Of a stretch of DNA of 64,000 bases, positions 1 to 10,127 are shown in pieces. Where the stretch lies: assembly GCF_040869045.1 (NCBI RefSeq), contig NC_090320.1, positions 242,358,978 through 242,422,977 on the forward strand, read 5' to 3'. The DNA comes from Eurosta solidaginis (lineage: Eukaryota > Arthropoda > Insecta > Diptera > Tephritidae). The position numbers were made by a program, and so were the translations under genes. Below the pieces are notes generated by a model. That model did not search any database. It had not been told where the DNA came from and saw nothing but the letters and a program-made list of their open reading frames with translations. Numbering within the stretch: position 1 is the stretch's first letter; every line of letters begins with the position of its first letter.

Positions 1-104
1 TTTCGTTATTCTGTTATTATTAATACCTACACTACTTTATTTTCGTATATTTTTTCTTGTATTTTATCTTAAATTTTTGTCGCACTCCCTCCTAATACGG
101 CTTC

Positions 105-215
105 AGTACTAGTGTAAGTGTGTAAACTATATTTCAAAAAACTAAAAAAATACAAGGAATATACAACCTAGTTCAATAAAAACAAACGAGTCAGTTTGTA
201 TTTCGATAGGTTTTT
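105..215. repeat. Dispersed repeat, copy 1
   Basis: The stretch around 113-190 (gtgtaagtgtgtaaactata, then an A-rich part ending aaacaaacgag) recurs in the same orientation with mismatches at about 2050-2130. No coding potential is seen. It is probably part of an old mobile element whose ends I cannot define. Confidence 0.5.
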
Positions 216-404
216 TTGAGAATCGGCCGTTTTTTCTTTATTAAACGGTTTTATTTAGGTTGACTTGACAGGCAGGCTGCATGCACGGCCGTTGTGAATG
301 AATCTTGTAATTAAAATTTAAGTAACTTCCCGATAAGGTACAAGCTTGAAACTTGGAATGTAGTTCAGAACCCGATGACAATGCAATAATAAGATAAAAA
401 TCGC

Positions 405-945
405 AGCTAAGTGGCGCATGGATCGAGATATTCACAAAAATCGTTTTGTAGCCCGATTTGGCTCGTATTTGGAACACATAATACGTGCAAGAATAGAATC
501 GACCTGTGAAAAAATCGCCCCTGGATGGCGCATGGATCGAGATATTCACAAAAATCGTATTTGTGGTCCGATTTGGCTCATATTTGGAACACATAATACA
601 TGCAAGAATAGAAATCGATCTGTGAAAAAAATCGCCGCTAGGTGGCGCATGGATCGTGATATTCACAAAAATCGTAATTGTTGTCCGATTTGGCTCATAT
701 TTGGAACACATAATACATGCAAGAATAAAAAGCGACTTATGAAAAAAATCGCCGTTAGGTGGCGCAAGGATCGAGATATTAACAAAAATCGTATTTGTGG
801 TCCGATTTGGCTCATGCTTGGAACACATAATACATACAAGAATAGAAAGCGACCTATCTGATTTGATTTGGTCCATAGTTGGAACACATAATACATACAT
901 GAATAGAAAGCGACCTATGATGCCCGATTTGGCTCATATTTGGAA
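405..945. repeat. Minisatellite, about 117-bp unit, four copies plus remnants
   Basis: The motif ggcgcatggatcgagatatt and its variants start at about 413, 527, 644 and 761, giving spacings of 114, 117 and 117 bp. Each unit continues with an ATTCACAAAAATCG-like part, a GATTTGGCTC-like part and GGAACACATAATAC. Two degraded partial units follow to about 945. Because 117 is a multiple of three, both strands stay open across the array, which explains the spurious reading frames here. The differences between units indicate an old array. Confidence 0.85.
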
Positions 946-1189
946 CAAATATTGCATAAAGTCCGGTAGAAGTGACATCAAAATATTTGGGAGTTGGAGG
1001 AGGGACAAGCATACGTGGCGCAGAGTCGAGTAAAGTCTTTGGAAGGATTATGCATTGAGGACTTAGATTGTAACAAATTGTCAGGAAGAGTCCTTGTAAT
1101 AATGAGTCACTAAATGAACTAAATAGAATGAGAAATAATAGGCTATAATAATAAATAAAGACTAAAAACTTTAAAATAAAATAATTAAA

Positions 1190-1600
1190 AAAAAGTTTTT
1201 AAGTTAAACGGTTTTATTGAAAACAATACTTACATGAAGTAATAATAATACGAAAAGCTAGAAAATAATTAGGTAGGTCCTAGGTACTAGTCATCAAACT
1301 CCTTATCAATCTATGGCGTTGATCAGACAATTAAATAAAAGCGTTGGACGCGTCATATTTCTATTGATAGTCATAAGTAAAACCAACTGAACCTTAATCA
1401 GGTTATGCTACGCCTAACAGTTTTAGAAATTTCACGCGCCCAACGCTTTTATTTAATTGTCTGATCAATGCCATAGATTGATAAGGAGTGTGATGACTAG
1501 TACCTAGGACCTACCTAATTATTTTCTAGCTTTTCGTATTATTATTACTTCATGTAAGTATTGTTTTCAATAAAACCGTTTAACTTAAAAATTTTTTTTA
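1190..1600. mobile_element. Foldback MITE with about 160-bp inverted arms
   Basis: The left arm (about 1192-1354) begins ttaagttaaacggttttatt. It reappears as its reverse complement at about 1436-1598 with only a few mismatches, for example in tatggcgttgatcag against ctgatcaatgccata. The loop is about 80 bp. There is no transposase. This is the form of a long-hairpin MITE whose family I do not recognise. Confidence 0.85.
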
Positions 1601-2139
1601 ATTATTTTATTTTTTTTTTTTTTGACACAAGAAAATTTTCTTTTTAGTTTGAAAATTTGGTGCATAAACACACAATTAAAATCAGCTGTCTTGTGAAAAC
1701 AGTGAACCATTAGAGACCGAAATAATTTTCGCGTGTTATTTGCATTGTTTTTATTGTTAAAATTGTTAATGTAAAAATAAAATGTAAAAGATAAACAAAA
1801 ACATGTGAAACTCACTAATTTTGGGGGAATAGTGGTCTCGCTTTTTCATAATAGAAATTTTTTTTGTGTTTTGAATTTCCGATAAAGTTTCGTCAGTTTC
1901 TTTAGCTTGGAATCCAAGCAAAAATAAAGTAGTGTCATATATGTATAACAAACTTATGTAATGCGATCTCTTTTTTTCATATACAAAGAACCGCCTCAGT
2001 TTGATTCTAAAATGTTTTATACGCCATCCGTGGTAATGCGCCTTAAGCATTGGTGTAAGTGTGTAAACTATATTCCCAAAAACTAACGAAATACCAGACA
2101 GATACAACCAGATTCATTAAATACAAACGAGCCAGGGGC
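1600..2139. other. AT-rich non-coding DNA
   Basis: No supported gene. It contains poly-T tracts and, at about 2050-2130, the second copy of the dispersed repeat first seen near 113. The minus-strand frame 2107-1766 shows no recognisable domain and runs through the repeat, so I do not call it. Confidence 0.4.
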
Positions 2140-2410
2140 TAGATTCCCTAACTGTGAAAAACTGAAAAATGTATAATTATTGAAAACTCATTTGCATAAA
2201 AAAGATCTTAAATTTTCAGGCGATTATGCAAAGTACTGTGTACATTGTTTTGCTGAATGTAAAAGTCATGTCAGTGAGAAAATGTTTATCAAATGCCATG
2301 AAAACAACAAAGTTATTCTGCAATAGTACGCAACGAATGTCATAATAGTGTACACTGGCTGTCAAGAAAAATCAATAAAAAAAATCAGTGAGTGTTCTTG
2401 TTCACAGTGG
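2140..2410. mobile_element. MITE remnant (family T)
   Basis: It begins with ctaactgtgaaaaactgaaa and resembles, in the opposite orientation, the element at 17579-17950 that ends ttttcagttttacacagtta. Shared internal parts include a tgtacattgttttgctgaat-like block and gtgtacactggctg. The right end near 2400 is approximate. The left breakpoint of the 5.7-kb duplication (2174) lies inside this element. Confidence 0.6.
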
Positions 2411-2858
2411 GTTCGATTTTATATAAGGTGCCACGATTTTCAAACTTTAAAATTGCTTGCAAATAATTGATTCACTCTCTGTTTTGACCGATAAAATGTC
2501 ACTAAAACAGGATTGGGATTTTCGGTACAATTGACTCAAGAAAGTAGTGAAGTACTACGCTGCTTTTTTTGGTACAATTTTTCCTACAGCTAATATTCTA
2601 ATTTAAGTAATGTATTTTGACGCTATGGCAACCTTCTTTCGAACAAACGACAACGTTCCTTTCGTCTGTGTACTTGCACTAGTAGTTCGATTAGCACTGT
2701 CTCTCTTTATCACATACGATTTTTCAAGCAATAATTAGTTTGAAATAATATGAACATACATCATACATATGTATGAAACCCACCTGTTTTCACTGAAATT
2801 AAAAAGAATATTTGAATAATACTACTATTTCTAAATAGATAGATAATATATATTGCAG

Positions 2859-3637
2859 CGCTGAAGTAGATCTATTCATTTGTAAAAATTTATTGGAAAA
2901 ACAAGATATTCAAAATTTTAAACTAAACGTCAAACTATTTCACAAGGAGGCGGCCACCGTGGTGTGATGGTAGCGTGCTCCGCCTATCACACCGTATGCC
3001 CTGGGTCCAACTCCCGGGCAAAGCAACATCAAAATTTTAGAAATAAGATTTTTCAATTAGAAGAAAATTTTTCTAAGCGGGGTCGCCCCTCGGCAGTGTC
3101 TGGCAAGCGCTCCGATTGTATTTCTGCCATGAAAAGCTCTCAGTGAAAACTCATCTGCCTTGCAGATGCCGTTCGGAGTAGGCATAAAACATGTAGGTCC
3201 CGTCCGGCCAATTTGTAGGGAAAAATCAAGAGGAGCACGACGCAAATTGGAAGAGAAGCTCGGCCTTAGATCTCTTCGGAGGTTATCGCGCCTTACATTT
3301 ATTTTTTTATTTTTTTTTATTTCACAAGGAGTTTTGTAAAAACCTACAGACGAAAAGTGACTTTGATAATGAAATTTTGAATAGGGGCACAAAGCTTGCT
3401 CCTGAAACTGTTTTATCAGGAGAAGTAACTAGCATTGTTCCACTGGTTGCTAAGTTATTTCCTACATGTAAAATTGATAAAATCGAGGAAATTAATTCGG
3501 AATATCGAGCCCTGTCAGAACACGAAGAATTGCGTGCTCTTAAAAATCATTCCATTTTTGAGTTTTGGGCAAATGTGCGATTATTGAAAAATGAACTGAA
3601 CGAGGCGTTTTTTGCAAATATATACAGAATGAGATGA
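2859..3637 (+). pseudogene. hAT-like transposase C-terminal remnant, split by a SINE (copy 1)
   Basis: When the SINE at 2950-3318 and one TSD copy are ignored, a single open frame runs from GCT at 2860 to the stop near 3637. It is open on both sides of the insertion, through VKLFHKEFCKN and EILNRGTKLAPETV. The end contains EFWANVRLLKNE followed by AFFANIYRM. This resembles the FW..V...KN..G...F.N segment that precedes the C-terminal dimerisation end of hAT transposases. The expected following part (LSLPHSNA..ER) is absent. A ttgcag at 2853-2858 could be an old splice acceptor. The hAT assignment rests on motif resemblance only. Confidence 0.5.
2950..3318 (+). mobile_element. tRNA-derived SINE with 13-bp target duplication (copy 1)
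   Basis: The head carries an A-box-like part (gtgatggtagcgtgctccgc) and a B-box-like gggtccaactcccgg, as expected of an internal RNA polymerase III promoter from a tRNA. The tail is T/A-rich. It is flanked by the direct repeat atttcacaaggag at 2937-2949 and 3319-3331, which marks insertion by LINE machinery. It interrupts the hAT-like pseudogene. A diverged relative lies at 13536-13770. Confidence 0.88.
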
Positions 3638-3825
3638 TGAAAAGTCTTTTGATTAACAAACATACATACATATATGCAAATATTTAAAATATACCTATTT
3701 AATAATAGTATGTTTTATGTATGAGAAAATAATATTTATATTTTTCAAAAACTCTTATTGAACTAAAAAAAATGTTTCCTTCTAAATAAAAAGAAAAATT
3801 AATTTCAAATGAATTCATACATTAA
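3638..3825. other. AT-rich spacer
   Basis: Short ATACATAC and poly-A runs only. It probably includes the 3' remains of the hAT-like element, but no terminal repeat could be identified. Confidence 0.3.
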
Positions 3826-4135
3826 CCGTCCTGTTCATAGATTGCTACCCGGGTACCTTTTGCATATTCAAAAACCATTTTTACATAATCTAAAAATAGA
3901 AACGAGTCAAAATGTTGTGGCATCCTATGGAAATAAGTTGTCTACAAAAAGGAGAGACAATTTTTTAAATATAATTTCATAAAGATGATTTTTTTAATAA
4001 ATTAGTTTTTTATTACTAGTTCTCATGGCTGGGTTACCCAGGTACCACTAGTAGTTCTCACGTATGAACTGCCTTGTGGTACCCGTGTACCCAGCCATGC
4101 GAACTAAGAAGAAAAATTATGCATGAACAGGACGG
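3826..4135. mobile_element. piggyBac-type MITE, TTAA target (copy 1)
   Basis: The terminal inverted repeats read CCGTCCTGTTCAT at 3826 and ATGAACAGGACGG ending at 4135. They are flanked on both sides by TTAA (3822-3825 and 4136-4139). A 310-bp TIR element with TTAA duplications fits the piggyBac superfamily target rule. An internal hairpin pairs ggctgggttacccaggtacc with ggtacccgtgtacccagcc. No coding capacity. Confidence 0.85.
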
Positions 4136-4427
4136 TTAAGCACGTATTTTTATTTTGGTACTAAAAATTAAAAAAAAGTAAATGAGTAATAGTGCAATAT
4201 ATGTAAATCAGTACAATTTGAACGAAAAAAGTACGATTTTTGAGTGGATTTAGTACAATTCATGAAATGTCAATTCCCAACCCTGCACTAAAAATTAACT
4301 TTTCTTCTCTTATCTTCTCTGTTGTTGTTTCTTCTCTTCTCTTGTCCTCTCTTCCTTCTCTTATTTTCTCTTCTCCTATCCTCTCTTCTCTCTTCTTCTT
4401 ATTTTCTTTTCTCTTTATTTCACTTCT

Positions 4428-6950
4428 CTTTCGCCTGTGGCGCTTTTGTTAAAAAAATACAAACATTCTTTTTTCTTGTTTTAAATTTACTATTATAAAA
4501 CTTGATTTATAATATTCTTTGATTATATTTCTTTAATTCTCGTATCATAAAACATAAAAATCTATATATATAAAAGAAAGTCGTGTTAGTTACACTACGC
4601 ATAACTCAAGAACGGATGAACCGATTTGGCTGAAAGTGGTGGAGAGCTAGCTTAGAACCAGGGAACGGACATAGGATACTTTTTATCCCTTTCTGGCTAG
4701 GGTCTTGAGATCAAAACGTGGACTTGGGTAATCCTGGGATGTTTTGTACAATATGGCTATCAAATGGAAGATGTTTATGTGTACTTTGATACTGGGTATT
4801 TTTCGTACCCCTGGGTGACTAGGGTCTCGAAATATAGGCCAAAACGTGGACCCGGGCACTCCTAGAATGTGTTTATACAATATGGATATCAAATGAAAGC
4901 TGTTGATGAGTGCTTTAGTACTGGGTAGTTTCCATACCTATTGGTGACTAGGGTCTCGAGATATAGACCAAAACGTGGACCGGGCATCCCTAGAATGTGT
5001 TTATACAATATGGATATCAAATGAAAGCTGTTGATGAGTGCTTTAGTACAGGGTAGTTTTCATACTTATTGGTGACTACGGTCTCGAGATATAGGCCAAA
5101 ACGTGGACCGGGAACCCCTAGAATGTGTTTATACAATATGGATATCAAATGAAAGCTGTTGACGGGTGCTTTAGTACAGGGTAGTTGTCATACCTATTGG
5201 TGACTAGGGTCTCGAGATATAGGCCAAAACGTGGAACTGGGCACCCCTAGAATGTGTTTATACAATATGGATATCAAATGAAAGCTGTTGATGAGTACTT
5301 TAGTACAGGGTAGTTTCCATACCTATTGGTGACTAGGGTCTCGAGATATAGGCCAAAACGTGGACCCGGGCACCCCTAGAATGTGTTATACTATATGGAT
5401 ATCAAATAAAAGCTGTTGCTGAGTGCTTTCGTACAGGATTGTTTTCATACCTATTGGTGGCTAGGGTCTCGAGATATAGGCAAAAACGTGGATCAGGGTA
5501 ACAATAGGGTATGTTTTTACATTATAGGTATCAAATTGAAGCTGTTGATGTGTGCTTTACTACAAATTATTTTTTAGAATGTGTTTATACAATATGGATA
5601 TCAAATGAAAGCTGTTGATGAGTGCTTTAGTACAGGGTAGTTTTCATACCTATTGGTGACTTGGTTTTCAAGATATAGACCAAAACGTGGACCCGGATAC
5701 CCCGAGACAATGTTTATACAATATGGATATCAAATGAAAGCTGTTGATGAGTGCTTTACAACAGGGTAGTATTCATACCTATTGGTGGCTAGGGCCTCGA
5801 GATATAGGCCAAAAAGTGGACCCGGAAACCCCTAGAATATGTGTGTAGTATGGATATCAAATGAAATCTGTTGAATAGTGCTTTAGTAGAGGGTAGTTTT
5901 CATATGCCTGGGTGACTAGGGTCTCGAGATATAGGCCAAAGCGTAGACCCGGGTACCACTAGAATATGTTTATAGAATATGGATAGCAAATGAAAGCTGT
6001 TGATGTGTACTTTAGTAGAGGGTAATTTTCATACCTCTGGGTGACTAGGCTCTTGAGATATAGGCCAAAACGTGGGCCCGTGAACGCCTATATAGTGTTT
6101 TTACATTATGGGTATCAAATTGAAGCTGTTGATGAGTGCTTTAGTACAGAGTAGTTTTCATACCTAATGGTGACTAGGGTCCCGAGATATAAGCCAAAAC
6201 GTGAATCGGGGTAACACTAGGATGTGTTCTTACATTATGGGTACCAAATTAAAGCTGTTGATGAATGCCTTAGTAGAGGGTAATTTTCATACCTATTGGT
6301 GACTAGGGTCTCGAGATATAGGCCAAACCGTGGATCGGGTAACACTAGGATGTGTTTTTACATTATGGGTATCAAATTGAAGCTGTTGACGTGTGCTTTA
6401 GTGCAGAGTAATTTTTATATCGCTGGGTGACTAGGGTCTCGATATATAGGCCAAAACGTGGACCCGGATACCCCTAGAAGGTGTGTAATATGGATAGCAA
6501 ATGAAAGCTGTTGATGTACGTCCTATTCGGTTTGCCTGAAATTTGGTGTATTAATTTGCCTGTATTAGTATTTGCGATCCTTTTTTCCGGGAACTAGACC
6601 AGAGATGGACTGGGACTGGGATTAGGACTAGGACTGGGGCTGAGACTCGGAGTGGGACTGGGACTCGGAATAGGACTGGAACAAAATTCATACCACCCTC
6701 TGGGACTGGCAATAAGGGATGAAGAAGAATGAGAGAAATTGAGAGAAGAGAAAAAAAGGAAGAAGGAGACTGATAAAGAGATAGAGTGAGACGAACAAGA
6801 GATAGATGCATCGAAAAAGATGGAGGGTGGAGTTAATAAAAGGATTAAGAAAAATATAAGGGGGGGAGGCGGTGTTAAACGGAAAACGTCCGATTTTTTA
6901 TTAAAAAGTTTCGCCTGCGGCGCTTTGTTGACAAAGTACAAAAATTATTA
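4428..6950. mobile_element. Helentron/HINE-like element with 128-bp minisatellite (copy 1)
   Basis: A head-like block, tctatatatataaaagaaag (4561) followed by aacggatgaaccgatttggc (4611), resembles the 5' region of insect Helentron-associated elements from general knowledge. From about 4640 to 6535 follow about 15 units of roughly 128 bp; tgactagggtctcgagatat starts near 4816, 4945, 5073 and 5201. A short GC hairpin motif, ttcgcctgtggcgctttt near 4429 and ttcgcctgcggcgcttt near 6909, occurs on both sides in the same orientation and is followed each time by similar AT-rich sequence. No Rep/helicase coding. The superfamily call is tentative; the repeat structure is certain. Confidence 0.6.
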
Positions 6951-7835
6951 TTATTTTTTTTTTTAATTTACTATCATAAAATATGAAAATTTTTAATAAA
7001 AAAACGGGCGATTACTGAGCAATTTTATCATAAAAATTATGAAATGAAGATCGATTTATTAAATTTTGAGATGTTTTCAACGTATAAACTTCCTGTGAGC
7101 GCATCAATTTTGCTGGTAATACTTTAGGACAGAGGTGGAATGCTTATAAACGAGCAAAAATGTCGGCAGAGGTGTTGAAAGACACGTTCTTAGCTCGATA
7201 TTAATAACCTGAAAGTATATATTTTACTGATGCCAAAAGATATTTGCAAAATTAGCGTTGAAAATTGTATGCACAAAGGTGTTCTACCCCGGTTTTGGAG
7301 CGGCCAGGGGTTGTTGTCCGGATTACTAATACCGAGGTAAAAACGTGTGTTTTGAGCTCTCTCTCGACATTTTTGGGCGTGTAACAACAGTCTAATCGTG
7401 TCCTGGAGTAATAAAGAAAGCAGTTTTTAATATATTACATCAGGGGAAAATGTTATTGAACACACAACAGGAGGACGGAAAAGGCAGCAGGTAGATACAT
7501 TTGGTGGAATATTAGTCGAGGTTTTGGCTTTAGTCTTGATCCCTATCATTGACTTCTCCCCTGCGTCCAACTATAGGTAGGGGGTCCGAAACCGAAGAGA
7601 GTGTGTACAAATCTAGCCAAGCCTTCGCTGACAGTAAAGATACCAAGCGAGCAGCTGCAACTTTTCAGATGCCCGTTCGGGAGATTGTCATGAGCATAAC
7701 GTATACATTATACATTATATAAGTTCGATGCAAAGGCCAGCTGTAGGCAGTGAGCCTGAATCTAAGGGGAGCATCGGTCACCGGTCCGCACATGTAACTT
7801 TCGATGAAAGTAAAGATATCAAGCAAGGTGTTACA
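6951..7835. other. No gene seen (copy 1)
   Basis: AT-rich to about 7180, then mixed composition. Short minus-strand frames carry no recognisable domain. The block at about 7490-7830 lies directly upstream of a broken SINE head (7836-7873) and may be old repeat sequence. Confidence 0.3.
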
Positions 7836-7873
7836 ATGGCGGCCGCGGTGTTGTTGTGGTAGCTTACTCCGCC
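7836..7873 (+). mobile_element. SINE head cut by the duplication breakpoint
   Basis: The sequence gcggccgcggtgttgttgtg followed by gtagcttactccgcc matches the start of the SINE at 13536. After cgccta it jumps directly into MITE family T sequence, which is the novel junction of the tandem duplication. Confidence 0.75.
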
Positions 7874-8558
7874 TAATTATTGAAAACTCATTTGCATAAA
7901 AAAGATCTTAAATTTTCAGGCGATTATGCAAAGTACTGTGTACATTGTTTTGCTGAATGTAAAAGTCATGTCAGTGAGAAAATGTTTATCAAATGCCATG
8001 AAAACAACAAAGTTATTCTGCAATAGTACGCAACGAATGTCATAATAGTGTACACTGGCTGTCAAGAAAAATCAATAAAAAAAATCAGTGAGTGTTCTTG
8101 TTCACAGTGGGTTCGATTTTATATAAGGTGCCACGATTTTCAAACTTTAAAATTGCTTGCAAATAATTGATTCACTCTCTGTTTTGACCGATAAAATGTC
8201 ACTAAAACAGGATTGGGATTTTCGGTACAATTGACTCAAGAAAGTAGTGAAGTACTACGCTGCTTTTTTTGGTACAATTTTTCCTACAGCTAATATTCTA
8301 ATTTAAGTAATGTATTTTGACGCTATGGCAACCTTCTTTCGAACAAACGACAACGTTCCTTTCGTCTGTGTACTTGCACTAGTAGTTCGATTAGCACTGT
8401 CTCTCTTTATCACATACGATTTTTCAAGCAATAATTAGTTTGAAATAATATGAACATACATCATACATATGTATGAAACCCACCTGTTTTCACTGAAATT
8501 AAAAAGAATATTTGAATAATACTACTATTTCTAAATAGATAGATAATATATATTGCAG

Positions 8559-9337
8559 CGCTGAAGTAGATCTATTCATTTGTAAAAATTTATTGGAAAA
8601 ACAAGATATTCAAAATTTTAAACTAAACGTCAAACTATTTCACAAGGAGGCGGCCACCGTGGTGTGATGGTAGCGTGCTCCGCCTATCACACCGTATGCC
8701 CTGGGTCCAACTCCCGGGCAAAGCAACATCAAAATTTTAGAAATAAGATTTTTCAATTAGAAGAAAATTTTTCTAAGCGGGGTCGCCCCTCGGCAGTGTC
8801 TGGCAAGCGCTCCGATTGTATTTCTGCCATGAAAAGCTCTCAGTGAAAACTCATCTGCCTTGCAGATGCCGTTCGGAGTAGGCATAAAACATGTAGGTCC
8901 CGTCCGGCCAATTTGTAGGGAAAAATCAAGAGGAGCACGACGCAAATTGGAAGAGAAGCTCGGCCTTAGATCTCTTCGGAGGTTATCGCGCCTTACATTT
9001 ATTTTTTTATTTTTTTTTATTTCACAAGGAGTTTTGTAAAAACCTACAGACGAAAAGTGACTTTGATAATGAAATTTTGAATAGGGGCACAAAGCTTGCT
9101 CCTGAAACTGTTTTATCAGGAGAAGTAACTAGCATTGTTCCACTGGTTGCTAAGTTATTTCCTACATGTAAAATTGATAAAATCGAGGAAATTAATTCGG
9201 AATATCGAGCCCTGTCAGAACACGAAGAATTGCGTGCTCTTAAAAATCATTCCATTTTTGAGTTTTGGGCAAATGTGCGATTATTGAAAAATGAACTGAA
9301 CGAGGCGTTTTTTGCAAATATATACAGAATGAGATGA
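8559..9337 (+). pseudogene. hAT-like transposase remnant (copy 2)
   Basis: Identical to 2859-3637 at an offset of 5,700, including the internal SINE and the loss of the terminal dimerisation motif. Confidence 0.5.
8650..9018 (+). mobile_element. tRNA-derived SINE (copy 2)
   Basis: Identical to 2950-3318 with the same atttcacaaggag duplications. It moved with the 5.7-kb unit and is not an independent insertion. Confidence 0.88.
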
Positions 9338-9525
9338 TGAAAAGTCTTTTGATTAACAAACATACATACATATATGCAAATATTTAAAATATACCTATTT
9401 AATAATAGTATGTTTTATGTATGAGAAAATAATATTTATATTTTTCAAAAACTCTTATTGAACTAAAAAAAATGTTTCCTTCTAAATAAAAAGAAAAATT
9501 AATTTCAAATGAATTCATACATTAA

Positions 9526-9835
9526 CCGTCCTGTTCATAGATTGCTACCCGGGTACCTTTTGCATATTCAAAAACCATTTTTACATAATCTAAAAATAGA
9601 AACGAGTCAAAATGTTGTGGCATCCTATGGAAATAAGTTGTCTACAAAAAGGAGAGACAATTTTTTAAATATAATTTCATAAAGATGATTTTTTTAATAA
9701 ATTAGTTTTTTATTACTAGTTCTCATGGCTGGGTTACCCAGGTACCACTAGTAGTTCTCACGTATGAACTGCCTTGTGGTACCCGTGTACCCAGCCATGC
9801 GAACTAAGAAGAAAAATTATGCATGAACAGGACGG
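9526..9835. mobile_element. piggyBac-type MITE, TTAA target (copy 2)
   Basis: Identical to 3826-4135, with TTAA on both sides. Confidence 0.85.
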
Positions 9836-10127
9836 TTAAGCACGTATTTTTATTTTGGTACTAAAAATTAAAAAAAAGTAAATGAGTAATAGTGCAATAT
9901 ATGTAAATCAGTACAATTTGAACGAAAAAAGTACGATTTTTGAGTGGATTTAGTACAATTCATGAAATGTCAATTCCCAACCCTGCACTAAAAATTAACT
10001 TTTCTTCTCTTATCTTCTCTGTTGTTGTTTCTTCTCTTCTCTTGTCCTCTCTTCCTTCTCTTATTTTCTCTTCTCCTATCCTCTCTTCTCTCTTCTTCTT
10101 ATTTTCTTTTCTCTTTATTTCACTTCT

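Noticed and set aside
405..945. Possible CRISPR-like array of repeats and spacers
   Set aside because: Units are contiguous 117-bp tandem repeats with no unique spacers, in a eukaryotic setting.
1766..2107. 113-residue minus-strand frame
   Set aside because: Runs through a dispersed repeat and AT-rich DNA; no domain recognised.
2950..3030. Possible functional tRNA gene
   Set aside because: A/B-box-like parts belong to a SINE with target duplications and tail; no cloverleaf with an acceptor stem is apparent.
4240..4452. Serine/leucine-rich frame that looks like a membrane protein
   Set aside because: It is a translation of a TTCTC microsatellite and is not conserved coding sequence.
6551..6941. 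Proline/serine-rich minus-strand frames (and copies at +5700)
   Set aside because: They arise from low-complexity gggactgggactgg and gagagaaga runs; no supporting features.
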